The position numbers and the translations under genes are program-made. Under the pieces are notes generated by a model, which was given only the letters and a program-made list of their open reading frames with translations, was not told where the DNA came from and searched no databases. A stretch of DNA of 64,000 nucleotides from JAUXFS01 sp963772635 (GTDB taxonomy: Bacteria; Pseudomonadota; Alphaproteobacteria; Rhodospirillales; Defluviicoccaceae): assembly GCA_963772635.1 (NCBI GenBank), contig CAVYYK010000023.1, forward strand, positions 158,057-222,056, given 5' to 3'. This document shows, one piece after another, positions 57,971-64,000 of the stretch (the stretch's first letter is position 1; every line of letters starts with the position of its first letter).

Positions 57971-59764
57971 TTACGGCCTGTCGGACTGCGTCGACGGCGG
58001 CTTCTCCGGCAGCCCGGCGGCGCGGAGGACTTCGAGGTATTCTTCAAACTGGACTGGGTCCCGATAATACGAGGCCCGACGATAGGCCGCAACCGACAGC
58101 TGCGGGAATACTCTCAACCCTTCAGCCATTTCCTTCCTGGCTTCTTCCATTCTGCCCGCTGTCGCATAGGCCCATGCCAAGCTCCCGTGGATAAACCCCT
58201 TCAAGCCTTTGTCCTCCTCTCCGGCCCGCAGAATACCATCGCGACCATACTGAACGGCTCGGTCCAGATCGCCCGCTTTCGCCGAAAGGCGGCAAAGGAA
58301 AATCGCGTACCAGGAGGGATAGAAGCGATTCAGTCGGGCCGCTCGTTCGAAGAGATCCAGGGCTTCTTTCCAGTCCCCTGCGTAATTAAGAATCATGCCC
58401 ACTTGAGCTAAAATTGCAGCGTGCCCCGGCGCCAGGTCCGCCGCCTTTCTGGCAGCCACGACTGCGTCCTCAAACTTCCCGTCGACGATGTTCAACATGC
58501 CGAAAACGGTCAGCGCTTCGGGCAGGTCTGATCCGAGCCGAAGGGTCTTGTTCGCGAGATCGCGTGCCTGCTTCAACGAAGCCTCCGCATCTTCCGTGAA
58601 GCCAAATCGATAGTCAGCGATGTGGCACCACGCGAGATAGGCGGATGCCAATGCGTATTGTGGATCAAGCTCCAGCGCTTCCTCAAACAGGGCACGAGCG
58701 CGCCGAATCGACGCCTTGGTAAGCTCGAAGAAAATGGGTAAAGCGGTTACGACCTTCTCCCATGCGTGGATGTTGTTGGTCGTCCCGTACCGGGCGCGCG
58801 CTTGTTCGCCTTCGGTCAGGTTGATCTGCAATGCGACCGCGATCTTTAGGACAAGTTCGTCCTGCAGGGCGAATATGTCCTCGATCTCGCGGTCGTAACG
58901 CTCGGCCCACAGGTGATGCCCCGTCAATGCGTCGATCAGTTGTGCGGTCACGCGCACCCGCTCGCCGGCTCTTTGCACGCTTCCTTCGAGGACATACCGA
59001 ACTCCGAGTTCTTCGGCCACTTGTTGGACTTTTACCGGCCTTCCCTTGTAGGTCATGGAGGAGGCGCGGGCGATGACGAACAGATCAGGCACACGCGCGA
59101 GCGTCGCAATAATGTTTTCGGTGAGGCCATCGGCGAGGAAATCCTGCCCCGGGCTCTCGCTCAGATTGTCGAAGGGCAAGACGGCGATCGAGGGCTTGTC
59201 GGGCAACGCGAACGCCATCTTCTCCAGGCTGATGGTCTTGCCGGCGTCTTTCGGGTCGAGCAGGACCTTGTAAACGTTGACCGGCTTCCTGATGTTCTTG
59301 ACGGACTGCGGGCCGAGGTAGGCGAAGCCGACGTCGAGCTTGTCCTCGACCTGCTCATGAACCCGGCCCGAGATACAGATGCCGCCGGCATCGGCGAGGG
59401 TCTCCAGCCGCGCGGCGACGTTGACGCCGTTGCCGTAGATCTCGTCGCCGTCGACGATGACGTCGCCGAGATTGACGCCGATGCGGAACCGCAGCTTGCG
59501 CGGTTCCGGCACGTCCCTGTCGCGCTCGGCCATATCCCGCTGGGCGGCGACGGCGCATTCGAGGGCGGTGACCACGCTGGCGAATTCGGCCAGCACCGCG
59601 TCGCCGGCGGTGTTGACGATCCGCCCGCCGTGGCTGTCGATCGCCTCGGTCAGCGCGCCGAGGTGAACCTTGAGCGCCGCGTGCGTCCCTTTCTCGTCGG
59701 CGCCGGTCAGCCGGCTGTAACCGGCCACGTCGGCATAAAGGATCGCGGTGAGCTTGCGGTCCAT
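57971..59764 (-). CDS. Class III adenylate/guanylate cyclase with TolB-like and TPR domains
   Basis: 597 residues, intact. Cyclase domain at residues 1-170: metal-binding Asp in LYADVAGYSRL (D12) and TAGDAVLAEF (D55), with GVNLGDVIVDGDEIYGNGVN and the NVAARLE motif. A linker leads to a TolB-like segment (IAVLPFDNLSESPGQDFLAD, LGVRYVLEGSVQRAGERVRV) at about 200-330, then TPR/tetratricopeptide repeats (for example PQYALASAYLAWCHIADYRF) to the end. No membrane segment is seen. It would make cAMP or cGMP in response to an unknown protein contact. Paralogue of the disrupted gene at 53423-55209. Confidence 0.9.
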   Translation of the reverse strand: MDRKLTAILYADVAGYSRLTGADEKGTHAALKVHLGALTEAIDSHGGRIVNTAGDAVLAEFASVVTALECAVAAQRDMAERDRDVPEPRKLRFRIGVNLGDVIVDGDEIYGNGVNVAARLETLADAGGICISGRVHEQVEDKLDVGFAYLGPQSVKNIRKPVNVYKVLLDPKDAGKTISLEKMAFALPDKPSIAVLPFDNLSESPGQDFLADGLTENIIATLARVPDLFVIARASSMTYKGRPVKVQQVAEELGVRYVLEGSVQRAGERVRVTAQLIDALTGHHLWAERYDREIEDIFALQDELVLKIAVALQINLTEGEQARARYGTTNNIHAWEKVVTALPIFFELTKASIRRARALFEEALELDPQYALASAYLAWCHIADYRFGFTEDAEASLKQARDLANKTLRLGSDLPEALTVFGMLNIVDGKFEDAVVAARKAADLAPGHAAILAQVGMILNYAGDWKEALDLFERAARLNRFYPSWYAIFLCRLSAKAGDLDRAVQYGRDGILRAGEEDKGLKGFIHGSLAWAYATAGRMEEARKEMAEGLRVFPQLSVAAYRRASYYRDPVQFEEYLEVLRAAGLPEKPPSTQSDRP

Positions 59765-59898
59765 CCCCCTCTCCCCAATGTCCCAACGCTGAAAAGTCCC
59801 GGATGCATACTAACCAAATGGGTTAGACCGAGTCACCTCAGATCAGTCGCGCTCTAGTGGCTGGAACTTCCGGAAGGGGTCAAGAGTGACGGTTCGCG

Positions 59899-60063
59899 TC
59901 ACCCTAAGAGATGGTCCGCAGCCGATGGTCTAGCCGACGAATTCCCGTGGGACGCGGACCACCGGTTGGCGAGTTCGAGTTGGCCCAGGAGACCGACCCT
60001 TTCGAAGGGCGGTGTCAAGTCGACGGTCATCGCCAGTTTGTATGGACCGACCGTTCGTTGCAT
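59899..60063 (-). CDS. Possible small ORF with a good ribosome site
   Basis: 54 residues from ATG 60063 (MQRTVGPYKLAMTVDLTPPF) to TGA 59899; GAGGAGG is centred 9 nt upstream. The start looks like a genuine gene start, but the remainder is not recognisable, so this may be the 5' stump of a truncated gene. Confidence 0.33.
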   Translation of the reverse strand: MQRTVGPYKLAMTVDLTPPFERVGLLGQLELANRWSASHGNSSARPSAADHLLG

Positions 60064-60161
60064 CGCGCGCCCTCCTCGGCAATATTTGTGGGTCTGGGAA
60101 GGACCTCCGCAGGAAACTCCTGATCAGACAGAGTCCGGGCGGCGATCATGGGAGAAGATCC

Positions 60162-60547
60162 TTGCAGGACCTGATCGTCAACGTGATGAACGCCGTCGGG
60201 CCGGTCCTGCTGTGCGTCCTGATCGGTTTCGGGTTCTTGACCATCATGCGGCTGCCATCGCGCGCCTATTTGTCGCCGCTGTATGTTCAATAACGTCGGC
60301 AACATCGGCCTTTCCGTCAGCCTGCTCGCATTCGGTTCAAAGGGTCTGGCCTATGGCATTGCCTATATGGTGGTTGTCCTCACAGGCCTCTTCACCGTCG
60401 CCGTGTGGCTGCCGCAAGGCAAGGTGTCCCTGGGCGGCATTGCGCGCAAGCCGACGATCCATGCCGTCGTCCTCGCCATCGTCTTGATGGCCACGGACAC
60501 GCGTTTGCCGTCCCTCATCGACCACACGTTCAGCATCCTAGCAAACA
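60162..60547 (+). pseudogene. Remnant of an AEC (auxin efflux carrier) family transporter
   Basis: From a TTG at 60162 the frame reads QDLIVNVMNAVGPVLLCVLI, an AEC first helix, then jumps to RLPSRAYLSPL, which normally lies about 60 residues later; an extra T near 60290 shifts the frame, after which MFNNVGNIGLSVSLLAFGSK and IDHTFSILANT continue the AEC core. The gene stops abruptly at about 60547, where unrelated sequence begins. Internal deletion, frameshift and truncation make it non-functional. Confidence 0.7.
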
Positions 60548-60555
60548 CCAACTGA

Positions 60556-63500
60556 ACGAAGAAGCCAGCAGAAGAGTCAATCGCATCCCCAGAGGTCCCG
60601 TCATCCGGCACGGCATAGACGTAGTACGTCAGGTTCCCGCCGCTGCTCAGGCCGTTGACCGTCAGGATCTCGCTCAGGGGATCGTAGGCGCTGCTGCTGC
60701 GGTCGGTATAGGTCATGCCAGCGGGGATGGGCGCGCTGACCTGAATAGTAGTCGCCCTGCTCGGTCCGTTGTTGCGCACGTTGATGGCGAAGCGCACCTC
60801 CTGACCTTCGCCCGGTGTGGCGTTATTGCTGGTGACGGTCGGCGCAATATCGACCGAGGCGACCGTTACATCTACGCTGCCGCTTTCATCGCCCGGCGCG
60901 GGATCGCTCTGATCCTCGACGGCTGTGATCGTCCCGGTCAGGGTGATGGTCGCCAGGTTGGGGACGCTGGCGGCCACGTCAGCGCGCAGGGTGAGGGTGA
61001 CATTCGTGCCGCTCTGGACCGCGCCGACCGTCCAGATCCCGGTGGTCGGATCATAGCTGCCGTTGTTGGTGGCGTAGTTCGCATATTCCAATTCCGGCGG
61101 CAGCGGGGCCGTGAGTTCGACACCGGTCGCGCTGTTGGGGCCAGCGTTGGTGATGCGCAGTGTATAGCTGGACTTCATCCCCCTGGATCGGTGCGGCGGT
61201 GTTCGACGTGAGCGCCACCGACAGATCCGCGCTGGAGGCGGCCCCCTGGACTGCGATAGTCACCGACGGACTGTTAGGTGCCGGTGTGTAATCGGCAGGG
61301 TCGCTGTTGCTGATCGACGGATTGGCGACGATGTTCGTCCCGGCGGTGCCGAGGATCGACCGAGGCGTTAATCGTGATGCGCTTGAAGCCGCCCGCGCCG
61401 ACCGTCCCGGCATCCCAAAAGTTGCTACTGCTGTTGAAGCCGTTGCCGCTGGCGACGCTGACGAAGCTCAGGCCGGGGCGGCAGTACGTTACTGATCTCT
61501 ACGTCATAGACGGCCATCGTCGTCGGGTTGTTGGCCGTCAGGACGAACTGGAGCACGTCGCCTTCGTCTGGGGCCTGATCGTTGACCGTCAGGGTGAGGG
61601 CAATATCGGTGCCGATGCGTTTGGTGAGATGTTTGTTGTTGCTGTTATCGATGTCGTCTTTGACTATGTGCTCTTACATGGCCCGTCGTGACCAGATCGC
61701 TGCCTTGGGTGACGCTTTGCGAGATCGCATAGAGCTTCAGCGTGCGGTAGCCGGAGTTGGCTGCGACTGACCCCACCGTCCAGTATCCCGGACGTGGAGT
61801 CTTGGTGCAAATAGGACGTGAAGCCTAACCCCAGCCGGCAGCGGCACCGAGACCTCGACCTAATCTGCTGGATCGGGACCATAGTTATAGACGTCCGCAC
61901 GGACCTCAATTTCTTCGCCCAGTAGCCGGATAGGTGGGACCCAACATCCGCACGTAGAGATCGGCTTGGGTGGGGGTCGTGCTGCTGGCCGTCACACTGG
62001 CCGTCGTCTGGTCGTCTTCCAGCGGATTGCTGTTGTTGGGCGTCGAATTCGGGGTCAAGCTGCTGGCTGGCGATCACCTGGGCCGTATTGCTGAGCACCG
62101 TGTCTTCATAGCCCACGCGCGGCGCGACATAGAGGTAGAGGTAGCGGGTAGCGCTCCGGTTCAGGGTGCCGATGTCCCAGACCCCGCTGATCCGGGTCAA
62201 AACTGCCTTGATTGGTCGAAGCGCTGTTGAAATCCAGCCCATCAGGCAGCACATCGCTCACCTGCACGCCGAAGGCGTGATCGGGACCGGCATTGTAAGC
62301 GGCGACCCGGAAGTAGAATTCCTCGCCGATGTCTGGCGTTGTGTTGCTGACCGTCTGCGACAGCTCCAGGTCGGATACAAGCGCACTGTCCTGTACGCTA
62401 ATGGAGACCCGAATCCTGATCGTCCTCGGCGGGCACGTTGTTGCCATGCACCGAATTAGGGTCGTCTTGAGTTGCGGCGACGATTTCGGCGGAGACCGTC
62501 TGCACCGTGTTAGCGGTCCCTTCGATCACGTTGAAATAGAGATAAGCCCGGTAGTAGCTGGAGGGGGCGACATTCAGATCGGGGAAGCTGAAGACTTGCG
62601 TCGAGGATTCGTAGTCGGCAAAGAGCGCGCTCGTGTATTCCAGCCCAGCAGGCAGGCTCATCTGCACCGCGATCCCGGTGGCGACATCCGGCCGACCGTC
62701 GGCGATGTCCACATAGATCGTGACCGCGTCGCCTTCATCCGGGTTGACGTTGGAGGCGGAGATGTCCAGGCTCAGGTCCGACATATTGGTGTTGCCGGGC
62801 ACGTAAACATCGACCGAACCAGTTGTTCGATGGGGTCGGGTCGTCAGCATTGGCCCTCGTGATGGTGGGGGTGACGGTCTGCGTGCTTCCCTGCGCAATG
62901 CTGCTGACGCGCACCGTCTGCGAGAGATCGACGCTCCCGCTGCCGCCGTCACGCTGGCCGATCACCCAGACGCCGGTGGCCGGGTCGTAAGTGCCCTGTC
63001 CGGGCGCTGTGGGCCAGGTAAACCAGGCCGCTGGGCAGGTCTACCGTCACTTCAATGCCATCTGCTGGCAGAGGGCCGTAATTGTAGACCTGTGTGGTCA
63101 GCGTGATGATGTCGCCGACGGAGGGCTGCGCGATGTGCTTGCATACTGGTAGACCGCGATGTCCGCCGTCGGGTTGTTGACGTAGATATAAGCGTAGTCG
63201 TAGTTGTCTTCGTAGCCCAGATTGTTTCCGGGCGTCGATTTGGGGGTCCGGCAGGTCGGATGTCGCCAGGTCGCCATAGAAGTACAGATAATTGCTGGCG
63301 GTGCCGGTGTCGATGGTCGCCGTGACGCTCAGTGTAGCGGAAGCATCGGTCGCCAGGCTGCCTAGCGTCCAGATCGGATTAACGGCGTCGTAGCTGCCCT
63401 GGCTGGGGGTGGCGACGATGTCGGTCAGGCGGGCTGGCAGGGTGGTGGTCACGCTGACGCCGGTCGTGTCATCCGGGCCAGCATTCGTGATCTCATAGAT

Positions 63501-64000
63501 CATGGTGACGGACGAGCCTTCGAGTAGCGCGTCGCTGCCGCTGCGGTTGACGGTCAGCGAGAGATCGGCGGCAACGTCCAGCAGGCTGACGTCGAAGCTG
63601 TCGAAGTCATCCCCGGTCCCATCGCCTGGCGTCGAATTGATGTCGGGCTGATCCGCCGCCGTGACCTCAGCGCTCACGGTGAGGTTCGCGGGTGCGGTCC
63701 CAGCGTTGACGCTGGCCGTGACGTAGAGGTCGCTCCAATCGCCCGCCGCCAGGTCGCCCAATGTCCAGACGCCGGTGGCCGGGTCGAAACTGCCCGTATC
63801 CGGGCTGCCGCTTTCGAGCGTGAGCTGCGCAGGTGCGTTGATCGTCACCTCGACTCCGGTCGCATCCTGCGGCCCGGTGTTGTAGATTTCCAGGTAGAAG
63901 GTGAGGGTGTCGCCTTCGAAGAGACTATCCGCGGAGACGCTGTAGAAATACGCCGACAGGTCGATAGTCGAATTGGGATTACTGACCGTGACGTAGCGCG
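60556..64000 (-). CDS. Large DUF11-repeat (CARDB-like) surface protein, frameshifted and partial at right edge
   Basis: Minus-strand blocks from the right edge to about 60556 belong to one protein of repeated Ig-like DUF11 domains of about 110-120 residues: each has a start such as ADLSLTVNRSG, a middle YEITNAGPDDTTGVSVTTTL PA and an end TGVWTLGDLAAG. Blocks lie in changing frames (62949-64000, 62735-62965, 62398-62952, 62106-62447, 61664-62254, 61051-61413, 60556-61178), requiring at least seven indels. Such proteins are exported surface or adhesion proteins, common in Chloroflexota and other large-genome bacteria. The C-terminus is missing: coding sense ends where the AEC remnant begins. 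Confidence 0.7.

Overview
The window looks like a high-GC alphaproteobacterial chromosome, most likely from the Rhodospirillales or a related order. The evidence is a combination of genes: an NDUFA12-type complex I accessory subunit, a DUF2155 protein, MlaD/MCE proteins and Aat next to accBC, a B12-dependent class II ribonucleotide reductase, a ThiS-ThiG fusion, a group IV ornithine/lysine decarboxylase, and biotin-dependent acyl-CoA carboxylase genes. No rRNA, tRNA or CRISPR array was seen.

Layout, left to right. 1-2816 (minus) is a TAXI-type TRAP transporter: solute-binding protein, DUF1850 protein and fused permease. 3104-8391 (plus) holds a permuted papain-like hydrolase, a beta-carbonic anhydrase and a PccB/PccA-type carboxylase. 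8983-10626 holds a broken CsgG-like lipoprotein gene and a Sel1-repeat lipoprotein. 10870-14922 (minus) is a four-gene amidoligase/Anbu-proteasome operon behind a sigma-54-type promoter. 15606-18657 (plus) is a second TAXI TRAP system. 19270-22308 is a ydbH-ynbE-ydbL outer-membrane lipid-transport operon. 22318-30520 is metabolism and envelope: decarboxylase, thiSG, aroQ-accB-accC-aat, and on the opposite strand NDUFA12, two MCE genes, a methyltransferase and DUF2155. 30940-34606 is nrdJ with candidate NrdR boxes. 34734-36428 holds a CD-NTase-fold protein with lost catalytic acids and a VapBC-type toxin-antitoxin pair. 36511-43706 holds an MDR oxidoreductase, a PfkB kinase, an AroE-like protein, RidA, an MscS channel and an NSS transporter. 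43709-49457 (minus) is a stress/envelope block: Hsp20-Lon, a holin-like membrane protein, a YqjD-like protein, an OmpA-like protein and two tandem PRC-barrel proteins. 49615-52354 is a lipoprotein/response regulator/histidine kinase operon. 53423-59764 has two cyclase-TPR genes on either side of a PEP-CTERM gene built of four near-identical 58-residue repeats. 60162-64000 is a broken AEC transporter that abuts, at about 60550, a frameshifted DUF11-repeat gene running off the right edge.

Two observations cut across the window. First, more than a dozen otherwise well-conserved genes are interrupted by single-base frameshifts or short tandem duplications without in-frame stop mutations. This pattern suggests residual indel errors in the assembly more than gene decay; I annotate the reconstructed genes and state where the frame changes. 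Second, near-consensus sigma-54 (-24/-12) promoters stand in front of the Anbu/ATP-grasp operon and the PEP-CTERM gene, which suggests activator-dependent control of these two unusual systems.
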